A stretch of DNA of 64,000 bases. Origin: Burkholderiales bacterium 8X (lineage in GTDB: Bacteria; Pseudomonadota; Gammaproteobacteria; Burkholderiales; Burkholderiaceae_C). The notes below the pieces were generated by a model that did no database searches, was not told the DNA's origin, and saw only the letters and a program-made list of their open reading frames with translations. Both the position numbers and the translations under genes were made by a program. Every line of letters begins with the position of its first letter. Position 1 is the stretch's first letter. This document shows, piece after piece, positions 46,138-58,524 of this stretch. The stretch is from positions 2,652,125 to 2,716,124 of the forward strand of contig LR732703.1 of the NCBI GenBank assembly GCA_902506565.1. Direction: 5' to 3'.

Positions 46138-47124
46138 TTATCGGGCGGCCAGCACTTGCGGGTTGACCGGCGTCAACGCCTTGCCGGTGGTCAGGAAGCC
46201 GATCAGGTTGTCGCTGGCAAGGTCGGCCATGGCGCGGCGGGTCGGAATGGTGGCGCTGGCGATGTGCGGCGTCAGGACCACGTTGGGCACGGTGAGCAAA
46301 TCGGGATGCACCTTCGGCTCGCCTTCGAAGACGTCCAGGCCGGCGGCCGCGATGCGGCGCTCGCGCAGCGCCACCGCCAGCGCAGCGTCGTCCACGATGC
46401 CGCCGCGCGCGACGTTGACCAGGGTCGCGGTCGGCTTCATCAAGGCCAGCTCGGCAGCGCCGATCGTGTGATGCGATGCGGGGCTGTACGGCACCACCAG
46501 CACGACATGATCGGCAGTCCCGAGCAATTCCTCCTTGCCGACGTAGCTCGCCTTGCAGGCTGCCTCGAGCGAGGCGTCGAGCCGCGAGCGGTTGTGATAG
46601 ATCACCTTCATGCCGAAGCCGTGCGCGCCGCGCCTCGCGATGCCCTGCCCGATCCGGCCCATGCCGATGATGCCCAGGGTCGAGCCATGGATGTCGCTGC
46701 CGGCGAACATGTCGAAGCTCCATTTCGTCCATTTGCCGGCGCGCAGGTAATGCTCGCTCTCGGTGATGCGGCGTGCGGTCGCCATCAGCAGGGCGAAGCC
46801 AAAATCGGCCGTGGTCTCGGTGAGCACGTCGGGTGCGTTGGTTCCGAGCACGCCGTGCGCGGTCATCGCGTCGACGTCGAAGTTGTTGAAGCCCACCGCC
46901 ATGTTGGCGCAGATCCTGAGCTCGGGGCAGGCATCAAGCACCTCTGCATCGATGCGCTCGCTGCCGGTCGTGAAGACGCCCTGCTTGCCTTTCAGCTTCT
47001 GGATGAACTGCGCCTTGCTCCAGGTCTCGTCCCCTGGATTCGACTCGACCTCGAAATGCTGCTCCAGCTTCGAGATCGTTTCGGGGAAGACGGCGCGGGC
47101 GACGAGAACGTGAGGTTTGGACAT
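46138..47124 (-). CDS. D-2-hydroxyacid dehydrogenase (glyoxylate/2-ketogluconate reductase type)
   Basis: A 328-residue NAD(P)-dependent reductase. The nucleotide-binding motif GIIGMGRIGQGIARRG, the active-site Arg in LVNVARGGIVDD, Glu in GLDVFEGEPKVHPDL, and His in PHIASAT make the catalytic triad. The substrate (glyoxylate, hydroxypyruvate or 2-ketogluconate) cannot be fixed from sequence. It is placed between the Na+/H+ antiporter gene (1-base gap) and rmuC (adjacent), likely one transcription unit. Confidence 0.93.
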   Translation of the reverse strand: MSKPHVLVARAVFPETISKLEQHFEVESNPGDETWSKAQFIQKLKGKQGVFTTGSERIDAEVLDACPELRICANMAVGFNNFDVDAMTAHGVLGTNAPDVLTETTADFGFALLMATARRITESEHYLRAGKWTKWSFDMFAGSDIHGSTLGIIGMGRIGQGIARRGAHGFGMKVIYHNRSRLDASLEAACKASYVGKEELLGTADHVVLVVPYSPASHHTIGAAELALMKPTATLVNVARGGIVDDAALAVALRERRIAAAGLDVFEGEPKVHPDLLTVPNVVLTPHIASATIPTRRAMADLASDNLIGFLTTGKALTPVNPQVLAAR

Positions 47125-47125
47125 G

Positions 47126-48583
47126 TCAGTGGAAAAAGATGAAGGTGACCAGGACGAAGAGCGGCAACAGGATCAAGCCGGACCAGAGCATGTACCCGAA
47201 GAAGCTCGGCATGCGAACGCCGCGATCTTCGGCAATGGCTTTCACCATGAGGTTGGGCGCATTCCCGATGTACGTGTTGGCGCCCATGAAGACCGCGCCT
47301 GCGGAGATCGCGGCCAGCGTGCTGGCATGGGTCGTCATCAATTGCATCGCATCGCCTCCCGCGGTATTGAAGAACACGAGGTAGGTCGGCGCATTGTCCA
47401 GGAAGGAGCTCAGGAGGCCGGTGGCCCAGAAATAGGCGGCGGGGTCGGGCTGGCCGTCCGCCCGGGTCACCGCGCCGACCACTGCGCCGAAAGGACCATC
47501 GGCGCCGGCACGCAGCATCGCGATCACCGGGATGATGGTGAGGAAGATCCCGATGAAGAGCTTCGCGACTTCCTTCATCGGCTCCCATCCGAAATGATTG
47601 CTCGCATGGATGCGCGAAGGCGTGATCTTGAGCGACACGACGGTGACCGCGACGAGGCCCGCGTCCCGCAGGATCGCCGGCAGGCCGACGGCGGTGCCCA
47701 TCAGGTCGAACGCGACCGTCGATTTCCAGAGCCCGCTCATCAGGACCAGCCCGACGACCACCGCGAGGAGCGCGAAGTTCCGCGCGCCTTCGAACCCGAA
47801 CGAGGGGGTGTCCGGCGTCGGGTCCACCGGCAGGACGCCTTCCTTCCGGTAGTACCAGCTGTCGACCACGAAGAACAGCATCAAGAGCGCGGCGCCGACG
47901 AAGATCGTCTCGGGCGCGATGTTGCGGGTGGTCCAGAAGAAGTCGACGCCCTTCAGGAACCCGAGGAAAAGCGGCGGGTCGCCGAGCGGCGTCAGGGAGC
48001 CGCCCACGTTCGAGACGATGAAGATGAAGAACACGACCACGTGCGCCTTGTGCACCCGGTTGTCGTTCGCGCGGATCAACGGCCGGATCAGCAGCATCGA
48101 GGCGCCGGTGGTACCCATCACGCTGGCAAGCAGTCCGCCGATCGCCAGCAGCGCCGTGTTCAGCGCTGGCGCGCCGTGAAGGTTGCCACGGATATGGATG
48201 CCGCCTGCAGCCGTATAGAGCGCCGTGAGCAGGATGATGAACGGGATGTACTCGGCAACCAGCGCATGAACCAGCTGCCCGCTCGCCTGCTGCAGCCCGA
48301 ACATCGCCGCGAACGGCAACAAGAACGTCAATGACCAACCCGCGGCGATCTTCCCGTAATGCCGGTGCCACACCGCGGGCGCGGCAAGGGGCATGAGCGC
48401 GATCGACAACAACATGCCCGCGAAAGGAACCGCCCACCACGGCGACAGGCGCGCGCCGTCGAAGTCGGCCGCGTGCGCGCCGAGCGGCAACAGCAGCAAC
48501 GCGGCGATCGCCGGCAACGACGCGAACGCCCGGCCGCTCCGATGCTTCGAACAGGCAGCGCCTTGCAAGGGGCAAGCGCTCAT
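47126..48583 (-). CDS. Sodium:proton antiporter, NhaD-like
   Basis: A 485-residue inner-membrane protein of the ion-transporter superfamily. Opens with a possible signal-like segment ([19 protein letters not shown]) and then about 11 hydrophobic segments; repeat signatures include [32 protein letters not shown] and [18 protein letters not shown]. These match the annotated sodium:proton antiporters of betaproteobacteria. Its ATG overlaps the pncB stop (ATGA, 48580-48583), so it is coupled to pncB; the 2-hydroxyacid dehydrogenase follows. Confidence 0.88.
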   Translation of the reverse strand: MSACPLQGAACSKHRSGRAFASLPAIAALLLLPLGAHAADFDGARLSPWWAVPFAGMLLSIALMPLAAPAVWHRHYGKIAAGWSLTFLLPFAAMFGLQQASGQLVHALVAEYIPFIILLTALYTAAGGIHIRGNLHGAPALNTALLAIGGLLASVMGTTGASMLLIRPLIRANDNRVHKAHVVVFFIFIVSNVGGSLTPLGDPPLFLGFLKGVDFFWTTRNIAPETIFVGAALLMLFFVVDSWYYRKEGVLPVDPTPDTPSFGFEGARNFALLAVVVGLVLMSGLWKSTVAFDLMGTAVGLPAILRDAGLVAVTVVSLKITPSRIHASNHFGWEPMKEVAKLFIGIFLTIIPVIAMLRAGADGPFGAVVGAVTRADGQPDPAAYFWATGLLSSFLDNAPTYLVFFNTAGGDAMQLMTTHASTLAAISAGAVFMGANTYIGNAPNLMVKAIAEDRGVRMPSFFGYMLWSGLILLPLFVLVTFIFFH

Positions 48584-49797
48584 CCGGCTGGCTGTTCGAT
48601 CTGGAAGACCTGCCGGAGGTACGCCAGATAGCGCTCGTCCTCGCACATGCTCTTGGAGGGCGTATCGGAGAGCTTGGCCACCGGTTGGTCGTTGCAGCGG
48701 ATCATCTTGATGACGATCTGCAAGGGCTCGTAGCCCAGGTCGTTCGTGAGGTTGGTGCCGATGCCGAAGGCGAGTTGGCAACGTCCACGGAAACGCTGGT
48801 AGAGCTCGATGGTGCGCGGCACGGTCAAGCCGTCGCTGAAGATGAGCGTCTTGGTACGCGGGTCGACCCGGTTCTTGATGTAGTGCGCGATCATCCGCTC
48901 GCCCCAGTCGAAGGGGTCGCCGCTGTCGTGGCGCGCACCGTCGAAGAGCTTGCAGAAGTACATGTCGAAGTCCCTCAGGAACGCCGTCATGCCGTACACG
49001 TCGGAAAGCGCGATGCCGAGGTCCCCGCGGTACTCGCGCGCCCAGGACTCGAAGCCGAACACCTGGCTGTCGCGCAGCCGCGGCCCGAGCGCCTGGCAGG
49101 CCTGCAGGTACTCGTGGGCCATGGTGCCGAGCGGGATCAGCCCGAGCTTCATCGCATAGAGCACGTTGCTCGTACCCGCGAACTGCGGCTGCCTGGCGCC
49201 TGCCGAAGGACCGGGCGGTGAGCTGACCGCGCCGAGCTCGGCCGCCAGCGTGCGCAGCACCTCCTCGTGCCAGTCTTTGGCGAACCGCCGGCGGGTGCCG
49301 TAGTCGGCGATCTTCAGGTCGTAAAGGCCGTCGGCATGGAGTTGTTCGATCTTGGTCTGGAGGCGCTTGCGGCCTTCGCTGTAGTCGGGGCGGGGCTGCG
49401 TGTTGCGGAAGTAGACCTCGTTGACGATGGCGAGCACCGGGATCTCGAAGAGGATGGTGTGCAGCCAGGGGCCCTCGATCCGGATCTCGAGTTCGCCCGA
49501 AGGTTGGGCCGCGATATGGATGTATTTTTCGTTGAGCCGGAACAGCCCGAGGAAGTCCACGAAGTCGCTCTTGATGAAGCGCAGCGAACGAAGGTAGGCG
49601 AGCTCCGCCTCCTGGAATTGCAACGAGCAGAGATGCCTCACCTCTTCGCGAATCTGCGCCGCATACCGAGCCAGGTCGATGCCAGGATTGCGGCACTTGA
49701 ACTTGTACTCCACGCGGGCCTGCGGAAAGGCGTGGAGCACGACCTGCATCATCGTGAACTTGTAGAGATCGGTGTCGAGCAGGCTGTGAATGATCAT
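48580..49797 (-). CDS. pncB: Nicotinate phosphoribosyltransferase
   Basis: A 405-residue enzyme of the NAD salvage pathway joining nicotinate to PRPP with ATP. Start [25 protein letters not shown] is the family N-terminus, with the frame remaining open 19 codons further upstream. Motifs: [45 protein letters not shown] (catalytic His), [36 protein letters not shown] and [11 protein letters not shown]. Upstream it is divergent from csbD with a 188-base gap. Confidence 0.96.
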   Translation of the reverse strand: MIIHSLLDTDLYKFTMMQVVLHAFPQARVEYKFKCRNPGIDLARYAAQIREEVRHLCSLQFQEAELAYLRSLRFIKSDFVDFLGLFRLNEKYIHIAAQPSGELEIRIEGPWLHTILFEIPVLAIVNEVYFRNTQPRPDYSEGRKRLQTKIEQLHADGLYDLKIADYGTRRRFAKDWHEEVLRTLAAELGAVSSPPGPSAGARQPQFAGTSNVLYAMKLGLIPLGTMAHEYLQACQALGPRLRDSQVFGFESWAREYRGDLGIALSDVYGMTAFLRDFDMYFCKLFDGARHDSGDPFDWGERMIAHYIKNRVDPRTKTLIFSDGLTVPRTIELYQRFRGRCQLAFGIGTNLTNDLGYEPLQIVIKMIRCNDQPVAKLSDTPSKSMCEDERYLAYLRQVFQIEQPAG

Positions 49798-49985
49798 GGT
49801 CGATGGGATGCCTGCATACACGGTGCCGGCGTGCGCCCAATTATCACGGGCCACGTCGGCATGTGCCTACGGGGTGTGCCCGGAGCGTCCTACCACCATC
49901 CGAACTCATCCGAACCACATTGCTTTCCAGCCGGCGAGCACGCCAATACGCAAGCCGGCGTCACCTCATCAGAAGGAGCAAAAGC

Positions 49986-50219
49986 ATGAACAAGGACACC
50001 ATCGAAGGCAACTGGAAGCAGCTCAAGGGCAAGCTGAAGGAACAGTGGGGCAAGCTCACCGACGATGACTTCGATGTCGTTGCCGGCAAGCGCGACCAGC
50101 TCCTCGGACGCATTCAAGAACGCCACGGCATCAGCCGGGACGAAGCCGAGAAACAAGTCAGCCAGTGGGAAAGCGCCGAGGGGCGCACGCCGTCTGCCCT
50201 GTGGTTCGAAAAGTACTGA
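49986..50219 (+). CDS. CsbD-family stress protein
   Basis: A 77-residue CsbD/YjbJ-type protein: NKDTIEGNWKQLKGKLKEQWGKLTDDDFDVVAGKRDQLLGRIQERHGISRDEAEKQVSQWE, the standard helical repeat. E. coli YjbJ and Bacillus CsbD are general-stress induced; the molecular function is not known. AGAAGGAG lies before the ATG. The next gene on the strand is a small periplasmic protein, 50 bases on. Confidence 0.93.
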   Translation: MNKDTIEGNWKQLKGKLKEQWGKLTDDDFDVVAGKRDQLLGRIQERHGISRDEAEKQVSQWESAEGRTPSALWFEKY

Positions 50220-50269
50220 TCCCCGATTTTTTTCCAACAACCAATCCACAACACCTTAGGAGAACTTAA

Positions 50270-50680
50270 ATGAAAAAACACCTCGTCATGCTCGCGATCG
50301 CATCGTCTTTCCTGGTCGCAGGCCAGGCTGGCGCACAGGCCATGGACAAGAATGCCTACAAGGCCGAGAAGGACAAGATCGAAGCGAGCTACAAGGCCGA
50401 CAAGGCAGCCTGCGATGCCATGAAGGACAACGCCAAGGATGTTTGCCAGAAGGAAGCCAAGGGCAAGGAAAACGTGGCCAAGGCCGAGCTGGAGCAGCAG
50501 TACAAGCCGAGCGACAGCCACATGCGCAAGGTCGCTGAAGAAAAGGCCAAGATGAACTACGAAGTGGCCAAGGAAAAGTGCGACGACCTGAAGGGCGACC
50601 AGAAGGATGCGTGCACCAAGCAAGCCAAGGCCGACGAAACCAAGGCGAAGGCGGACATCAAGGCGATGAAGAAGGGCTGA
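50270..50680 (+). CDS. Small secreted protein with two CX10C helical repeats
   Basis: A 136-residue exported protein of no family I can name. The signal peptide (MKKHLVMLAIASSFLVAGQA) is probably cleaved after Ala24. The mature chain is very Lys/Ala/Asp-rich and helical, with a duplicated unit: Cys48-X10-Cys59 (CDAMKDNAKDVC) and Cys104-X10-Cys115 (CDDLKGDQKDAC), each followed by x-K-(E/Q)-A-K. Each pair could form one disulfide across a helical hairpin, like twin CX9C proteins. It lies between csbD and a strong terminator, so co-expression with the stress protein is likely. Length and composition support real coding. Confidence 0.85.
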   Translation: MKKHLVMLAIASSFLVAGQAGAQAMDKNAYKAEKDKIEASYKADKAACDAMKDNAKDVCQKEAKGKENVAKAELEQQYKPSDSHMRKVAEEKAKMNYEVAKEKCDDLKGDQKDACTKQAKADETKAKADIKAMKKG

Positions 50681-50712
50681 TCTCCAGCTGACTTCAACTG
50701 ATGTTGACGAAG

Positions 50713-50735
50713 AACGGCGCCACTGGCGCCGTTTT
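50713..50735 (+). terminator. Intrinsic terminator after the twin-CX10C gene
   Basis: AACGGCGCC (50713-50721) and GGCGCCGTT (50725-50733) form a perfect 9-bp stem with a 3-base loop followed by T residues. It lies between two convergent genes. Confidence 0.88.
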
Positions 50736-51179
50736 TCATGGGTCCGCTCTCAGCGCTTCGACCACGGCCTTGAGGGGTCCGGTCAACTCGACGGGTCGTT
50801 GGGTCTCGCGGTCGACGTACACGTGAATGAAGTGCCCCTGCGCTGCCGCGAACGGCGCATTCTGAGCAAACAACCCTATTTCGTATCTCACGCTCGAGGT
50901 GCCAACCCGGCCGACCCGGATGCCGGCCTCGACCGTCTGTGGAAACGCGAGCGGTGCGAAGTAGTTGCACTGGGTCTCGACGACGAAGCCGACCGTCGTT
51001 CCTTGGTGCAGGTCCAGTGCGCCCTGATCGATCAGATGCGCATTGACGGCCGTGTCGAACCAGGCGTAGTAGACGACGTTGTTGACATGCCCGTACAGAT
51101 CGTTGTCGGCCCAGCGGGTCGGTATCGAACGGAAGACGCGGAACTCGTCCCGGCTGCGAGGTGTGGCCTTGATGCTCAT
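50736..51179 (-). CDS. Acyl-CoA thioesterase, YbgC/4HBT hot-dog family
   Basis: A 147-residue hot-dog thioesterase. The family active-site motif reads TRWADNDLYGHVNNVVYYAWFDTAVNAHL with the catalytic Asp (DNDLYGHVNN). Substrates of relatives are 4-hydroxybenzoyl-CoA or short and medium acyl-CoAs. It is on the minus strand opposite the phasin region and has no operon partner. The start MSIKATPRSRDEFRVF is the first ATG. Confidence 0.9.
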   Translation of the reverse strand: MSIKATPRSRDEFRVFRSIPTRWADNDLYGHVNNVVYYAWFDTAVNAHLIDQGALDLHQGTTVGFVVETQCNYFAPLAFPQTVEAGIRVGRVGTSSVRYEIGLFAQNAPFAAAQGHFIHVYVDRETQRPVELTGPLKAVVEALRADP

Positions 51180-51258
51180 GGCCGGAAATTCTGCCAGTGG
51201 AGGCCGAGGGTCGCCGTCCGCGGAGTCGGCGCGAGAATTAGAAAGCCGCTTCTAAAAA

Positions 51259-51331
51259 TGTTGCAGAGCAGCAAAAGTACTTGATCGATCGTGCGAGCTG
51301 CCTATACTTCGGCCTATGCTGCACCGCAACA
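51259..51331 (+). promoter_or_regulatory. Phasin promoter flanked by two PhaR-like operators
   Basis: -35 TTGATC (51281-51286), 16-base spacer, -10 TATACT (51303-51308). On either side lie TGTTGCAGAGCAGCA (51259-51273) and TGCTGCACCGCAACA (51317-51331). These are near-palindromic and opposite-orientation copies of one another, fitting the PhaR (polyhydroxyalkanoate regulator) target pattern CTGC-N3-GCAG with one base changed. The spacing, one before the -35 and one at the start site, suggests repression with release when PHB granules bind PhaR. Confidence 0.6.
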
Positions 51332-51387
51332 TGATGATGAAGGTAGCAGCTCAGCCGATCCCTTCTTCCATCTACCGGAGCTTCAAC

Positions 51388-51945
51388 ATGGCCCTCACCG
51401 CCGACCAATTCATCGCTTCCCACAAAGCCAACGTCGAAACCCTCTTCGGCCTCACCACCAAGGCATTCGAAGGCATGGAAAAGCTGGTCGAACTGAACGT
51501 GACCGCTTCCAAGGCCGCCCTCACCGAAGCGGCCGGCACCACCCAGGCCATGCTGAGCGTCAAGGACGCGCAAGAACTCATGGCCCTCCAGGCCAGCCTG
51601 TTCCAGCCGTTCGCCGAAAAGACCGCCGCCTACAGCCGTCACCTGTATGACATCGCCCAAGGCACCGGCTCCGAATTCACCCGCGCTTTCGAGTCGAAGG
51701 CTGCAGAAGCCCAGCAAGCATTCGTCGGCCTGGTCGACAGCGCCGCCAAGAATGCACCCGCCGGTTCGGAAACCGCCGTCGCCGTGATGAAGAGCGCCGT
51801 CGCCGCCGCGAACAACGCTTTCGAATCCGTGCAGAAGGCCGTCAAGCAAGCATCGGATGTCGCCGAAGCCAACTTCCAGGCTGTTTCGACCACGGCAGTC
51901 AACGCTGCCAAGAGCACCGCGCAAACCGCCGCTCGCAAGCGCTGA
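51388..51945 (+). CDS. phaP: Phasin (PHA granule-associated protein)
   Basis: A 185-residue phasin. The family signature is visible: [97 protein letters not shown], followed by an Ala-rich helical region ([28 protein letters not shown]) and a basic end. Phasins coat polyhydroxyalkanoate granules. GGAG lies before the ATG at 51388. The two PhaR-like operators upstream suggest PHB-dependent expression. Confidence 0.93.
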   Translation: MALTADQFIASHKANVETLFGLTTKAFEGMEKLVELNVTASKAALTEAAGTTQAMLSVKDAQELMALQASLFQPFAEKTAAYSRHLYDIAQGTGSEFTRAFESKAAEAQQAFVGLVDSAAKNAPAGSETAVAVMKSAVAAANNAFESVQKAVKQASDVAEANFQAVSTTAVNAAKSTAQTAARKR

Positions 51946-52035
51946 GCCGACCACCGAACGCATCGAGCCGCACCGCCGAAAGTCGCCGGCGCCGCTCCAA
52001 ACGATTGTCTCCTTGGGTCCTTGCGGATCCAATTC

Positions 52036-52063
52036 AGGCCCCTCCTTCGAGGGGCCTTTTTTT
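52036..52063 (+). terminator. Intrinsic terminator after the phasin gene
   Basis: AGGCCCC and GGGGCCT pair around an 8-base loop and lead into a seven-T run. It separates the phasin gene from the SDR gene. Confidence 0.88.
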
Positions 52064-52106
52064 CGTCCGCATATGATCTCGCGGCATCAATCATCGGAGC
52101 ACGTTC

Positions 52107-52865
52107 ATGCAGATCGACGGCAAGGTATTCATCGTCACGGGTGGCGCATCGGGTCTGGGCGAAGGCACGGCCCGCATGCTGGCTGCCGCGGGGGGCAAGG
52201 TCGTCATCGCCGACATGCAGGAAGACAAGGGGCAAGCCGCTGCCGCGGAGATCGGCGGCAGCTTCGTGCGATGCGACGTGAGCAAGGAGGATGATGCCCA
52301 AGCCGCGGTGGCGGCGGCGACGAAGCTCGGCAAATTGATGGGTCTGGTCAACTGCGCCGGCATCGCCCCCGCGGAAAAGACCGTCGGCAAGGCGGGGCCG
52401 CATTCGCTTTCCGTCTTCAGCAAGGTCGTCACGGTCAACCTGATCGGCAGCTTCAACATGATTCGCCTCGCTGCCGCCGCCATGAGCAAGAACGAACCGG
52501 AGTCGACCGGAGAGCGGGGCGTGTTGATTTCGACCGCATCCGTCGCTGCCTACGATGGACAGATCGGACAGGCCGCCTACAGTGCTTCGAAGGGCGGCGT
52601 GGTCGGGATGACCTTGCCGATCGCACGCGACCTGGCGCGCGACGGCATCCGCAACATGACCATCGCGCCGGGCATCTTCGGAACGCCCATGCTGTTGGGC
52701 ATGGACCAGAAGGTACAAGACGCGCTGGCGGCGAGCGTGCCCTTCCCTTCGCGGCTCGGCACGCCCGAGGACTACGCCAAGCTGGTCCGCCACATCTTCG
52801 AGAACGACATGCTCAATGGAGAAGTCATCAGGCTCGATGGCGCCATTCGGATGGCGCCTCGCTGA
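52107..52865 (+). CDS. Short-chain dehydrogenase, 3-hydroxyacyl-CoA dehydrogenase-like
   Basis: A 252-residue SDR. The NAD motif GGASGLGEG is at residues 12-20, NAG is replaced by NCAG, the catalytic Ser and Tyr-x3-Lys are in [23 protein letters not shown]. The sequence pattern ([44 protein letters not shown]) is that of type II 3-hydroxyacyl-CoA dehydrogenases, so fatty-acid or hydroxyacyl-CoA oxidation is likely. The 3' end overlaps the convergent YihY gene by 38 bases. Confidence 0.9.
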   Translation: MQIDGKVFIVTGGASGLGEGTARMLAAAGGKVVIADMQEDKGQAAAAEIGGSFVRCDVSKEDDAQAAVAAATKLGKLMGLVNCAGIAPAEKTVGKAGPHSLSVFSKVVTVNLIGSFNMIRLAAAAMSKNEPESTGERGVLISTASVAAYDGQIGQAAYSASKGGVVGMTLPIARDLARDGIRNMTIAPGIFGTPMLLGMDQKVQDALAASVPFPSRLGTPEDYAKLVRHIFENDMLNGEVIRLDGAIRMAPR

Positions 52866-53781
52866 CCGCCGCGCTGATGATCTCGGGGCCTTGGTCGACC
52901 GGCGCCTCGATGCGCCCGGTCCGGTCGAGCCGCTCGTACTGGGCGATGACCTGCGCGCCGAAGAGCACCAGCGTGGCGGCGATCTCGAGGCTCAGCAGGA
53001 CCACGATCGCCGTGGTCAGCGAACCGTAGACCACGTTCACCTGCGACAAGGTGGCGAAGTACAGCACCAGTACCCTCCGGGTGACCTCCCAGAGCAGCGC
53101 CGCGGTGACGCCGCCCAGCAAAGCGTGTCGCAGGCGAAGTCGCCCGACCGGCATCACCAGGTAGAGCGAGGTCAACATGAAGATCTCGCCGCCCAGCCCG
53201 AGCAGGTAGAGCAACACGCCCGAAACGCCCGACAGCGACCAGCTGCGCCCGAACAGCTCCACGCTTTCCTGCCCGATCAACTGAAGCGCGCCGGCAACCA
53301 GCGTCACCAGCAACAGGCCGATGCACAGGCAAAGAATGTAGATGTACGGCATGACCGCCGAAATCAGGAAGTGCCGCGAATGGTGCGCCTTGCGATGATG
53401 AAAGATCACCGCCATCGCGCTCTCGAGCACCGTGAAGGCGAGCGAGCTGAAGAAGATCATGGTCACGACCAGCACCGGACCCATGACATCCCGATGCGCC
53501 AGGAAGTTGGACAGCTCGCCCACGATGGCGGTCGACTGGCCCGGGAGCAGCCAGGCCAGGTAGCGCCCGACCGATGAAAGCAGCATCTCCTGGTCAATGA
53601 CGTGCGACAGCGCGATCACGCTCACGATCATCAACGGCACGATCGAAAGCAACGCGTAGTACGCCACGGCACCGGCGAGCAGCAGCCCCTGGTTAGCTCG
53701 AAACGACTTGGCCGCTTCCCACGCGAATCGAAACGGATGCCGGAGCAACGGTGCGGCGTGGGTGAAGGGTTGTCGTTTCAT
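52828..53781 (-). CDS. YihY/BrkB-family inner membrane protein
   Basis: A 317-residue membrane protein with about six hydrophobic segments (starting [23 protein letters not shown], the family signature). The family was once called ribonuclease BN, which is not supported; function is unknown. The start at 53781 is chosen because no better ATG exists; a TTG at 53817 could extend it 12 residues. It is convergent with the SDR gene, overlapping it by 38 bases, and divergent from dnaG (83 bases). Confidence 0.87.
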   Translation of the reverse strand: MKRQPFTHAAPLLRHPFRFAWEAAKSFRANQGLLLAGAVAYYALLSIVPLMIVSVIALSHVIDQEMLLSSVGRYLAWLLPGQSTAIVGELSNFLAHRDVMGPVLVVTMIFFSSLAFTVLESAMAVIFHHRKAHHSRHFLISAVMPYIYILCLCIGLLLVTLVAGALQLIGQESVELFGRSWSLSGVSGVLLYLLGLGGEIFMLTSLYLVMPVGRLRLRHALLGGVTAALLWEVTRRVLVLYFATLSQVNVVYGSLTTAIVVLLSLEIAATLVLFGAQVIAQYERLDRTGRIEAPVDQGPEIISAAVSEAPSEWRHRA

Positions 53782-53864
53782 GAGGAGCTGCAGGGCCCGG
53801 ATGAGTATCACCTGCAAGCCGGCATGGGCAAGAGCTTGCGTATGATTTGCCGTTCTCCACCTAC

Positions 53865-55862
53865 ATGACCATTCCCGCCGCCTTCATCCAGGAACTGATC
53901 GCGCGTGCCGACGTGGTGGAGATCGTCGGCCGGTATGTTCCGCTCAAGAAATCCGGGGCCAACTTCTCCGGGCTCTGCCCCTTCCACAGCGAGAAATCGC
54001 CCTCCTTCTCGGTCAGCCCGACCAAGCAGTTCTATCACTGCTTCGGCTGCGGCGTCCACGGGAACGCGATCGGCTTCCTGATGGAACACGGCGGCATGGG
54101 CTTCGTCGAGGCGGTGCACGATCTCGCCCAGCAGTACGGCCTGCAGGTTCCGGAAGACGATGCGTCGCCAGAGGAACGCGCTCGCGCCGCGGGCCAGCGG
54201 CAGAAGCAGGCCACGCTCTCGGAAGTCCTGCAGAAGGCGGCGGAGGCTTACCGGAAGCAGCTGCGCCAGTCGAAGATCGCCATCGACTATCTGAAACGCC
54301 GCGGCGTCAGCGGCGAGGTTGCCAAGCTCTACGGCATCGGCTACGCGCCGCCCGGATGGCGTTCGCTGGCGAGCGTTTTCCCCGGCTACGACGATCCGCT
54401 GCTGGTCGAAAGCGGTCTGGTGATCGCGGGCGACGAAGTCGAGGGCGAGGACGCCAAGCGCTATGACCGCTTTCGCGACCGGATCATGTTCCCGATCCGC
54501 AACGTCAAGGGCGAGCACATCGGCTTCGGCGGCCGGGTGCTGGGGGACGAGAAGCCCAAGTACCTGAATTCACCCGAGACGCCGGTTTTCAGCAAGGGCC
54601 GCGAACTCTATGGACTGTTCGAAGCACGCAGCGCGTTCAGGGAACATGGCTTCGCGCTGGTAACCGAGGGTTACATGGATGTCGTGGCCCTGGCGCAGCT
54701 CGGCTTCCCGAATGCGGTCGCTTCGCTCGGCACCGCCTGCACGCCGGAGCATGTGCAGAAGCTCTTCCGGTTCACGGAGTCGGTCGTGTTCAGCTTCGAC
54801 GGCGACGCAGCCGGTCGCCGGGCAGCTCGCAAGGCCCTGGACAGTGCGCTTCCGTTCGCGACCGACGTGCGGAGCATCAAGTTCCTGTTCCTGCCGTCGG
54901 AGCATGACCCGGACACCTACATCCGGGAATTCGGCAACGAAGCCTTCGACCGCTGCATCAAGGAAGCCACGCCCCTGAGTCGATTCATGCTCGAAGCCGC
55001 TGCCGACGGCTGCGACCTCGGCAGCGCCGAAGGGCGAGCGCGAATGACCAGCAACGCGCGTCCGCTCTGGACGGCGCTTCCGGCGGGCGCCTTGAAGCAG
55101 CAACTCCTGGTCGAGATCTCGCAGAAGGTTCAGCTGGACAGCAGCGCGCTGCTGTCGCTCTGGCCCGCGGCGGGCAACCGATCGCGCCCGAGGCCGCCCG
55201 ACCCCGACGCGCCAGCAAGATCGAGCGAGCGGGATTCGGGCCCCTTCGAGGACTATGGCGCGTCGGCGTCGCAAGACGCTCCCGACTTCGGAGATTTCGA
55301 CGGCGGCTTCGTACGCAACGATTCGCGCCGAGGCGATCGCGGATGGCGCGGCAAGAGCCGAGAAGCTTCTGCACCGAGAGGCCGGTCCCTCCCCTTCAGC
55401 CGGGCCGACGTCGCGGCGAGATTGCTGCTGTCGAACGTGGCCCGATGGGAGGCGCTCAGCCACGAACTCCACGAGCTTCTCTGCGCCTTGCCCGGCGAAC
55501 ACGGCGAACTTTTCCGATGGCTCGACCACCAACTGCTCGAGCATGGAAGGCAACCCTGGGCTGCATTGCGCGAAGGGCTGAGAGGGCAAGCCTTCGAGGC
55601 CCTCGTGCTGCGCGCCATGGCGGCAACGGATGCGGCCCCGGCGCCCGAAGACGGCCAGGCCGAGGCCCAGCAGGAGGCAGACGCCTTGCGGGAGCTGCGC
55701 AGCGTGCTGGACTTCATGCTGGACGACCAGCTCAAGTTGCTGCAGAACGAGGCGATTGCCGCCGTCGGCAGCGACCCGACGGCCCTCGAGCGCTACAAGG
55801 CACTGGAAGCCCGGCGCCTCGACCTCCGGGCTCGTCTGAACACTGCCGTCCAAAACACTTGA
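53865..55862 (+). CDS. dnaG: DNA primase DnaG
   Basis: A 665-residue primase. N-terminal zinc-binding domain CPFHSEKSPSFSVSPTKQFYHCFGCG (residues about 37-62, CHC2 type), catalytic core with TOPRIM residues ALVTEGYMDVVAL and SFDGDAAGRRAA, and a C-terminal helicase-interaction domain (LRELRSVLDFMLDDQLKLLQNEAI). A 110-residue charged, low-complexity linker (about 440-520) separates core and C-terminal domain. Start at MTIPAAFIQELIARADVV, the family N-terminus. rpoD follows 280 bases downstream, as in the macromolecular synthesis arrangement. Confidence 0.97.
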   Translation: MTIPAAFIQELIARADVVEIVGRYVPLKKSGANFSGLCPFHSEKSPSFSVSPTKQFYHCFGCGVHGNAIGFLMEHGGMGFVEAVHDLAQQYGLQVPEDDASPEERARAAGQRQKQATLSEVLQKAAEAYRKQLRQSKIAIDYLKRRGVSGEVAKLYGIGYAPPGWRSLASVFPGYDDPLLVESGLVIAGDEVEGEDAKRYDRFRDRIMFPIRNVKGEHIGFGGRVLGDEKPKYLNSPETPVFSKGRELYGLFEARSAFREHGFALVTEGYMDVVALAQLGFPNAVASLGTACTPEHVQKLFRFTESVVFSFDGDAAGRRAARKALDSALPFATDVRSIKFLFLPSEHDPDTYIREFGNEAFDRCIKEATPLSRFMLEAAADGCDLGSAEGRARMTSNARPLWTALPAGALKQQLLVEISQKVQLDSSALLSLWPAAGNRSRPRPPDPDAPARSSERDSGPFEDYGASASQDAPDFGDFDGGFVRNDSRRGDRGWRGKSREASAPRGRSLPFSRADVAARLLLSNVARWEALSHELHELLCALPGEHGELFRWLDHQLLEHGRQPWAALREGLRGQAFEALVLRAMAATDAAPAPEDGQAEAQQEADALRELRSVLDFMLDDQLKLLQNEAIAAVGSDPTALERYKALEARRLDLRARLNTAVQNT

Positions 55863-55877
55863 AATCTCGCTGCGCGG

Positions 55878-55883
55878 TATAAT
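55878..55883 (+). promoter_or_regulatory. Candidate rpoD promoter -10
   Basis: Consensus TATAAT within 20 bases of the dnaG stop. The TTGAAA at 55859 is too close (13 bases) to be the -35, so only the -10 is convincing. It leaves a leader of about 250 bases to rpoD. The rest of the 280-base gap holds no gene I can support. Confidence 0.45.
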
Positions 55884-56142
55884 GTAGGGCTTCGCTACTA
55901 GCGAAAAGACAAGAGCGACAGCAGCACCTCCGGGCCGACCCCTTTGCGCAATGCACGCCGATCGACATCGGCAAGGGTCAAAACTCCGCAAGGACTGCAC
56001 ACCAAATGTTCGCCCGACATCTTGTCTATCGAAAGTGCGCCTGAGGGTTCGTCCCTCAGCGTTCCTGTTTGTGCTCGAGCCTGCGCCGGGTTGATGGCGT
56101 CTCGCGATTGCGCTTGTCCGTTCTTGTTGTTCCGAGGTCATC

Positions 56143-58524
<2,382 letters not shown>

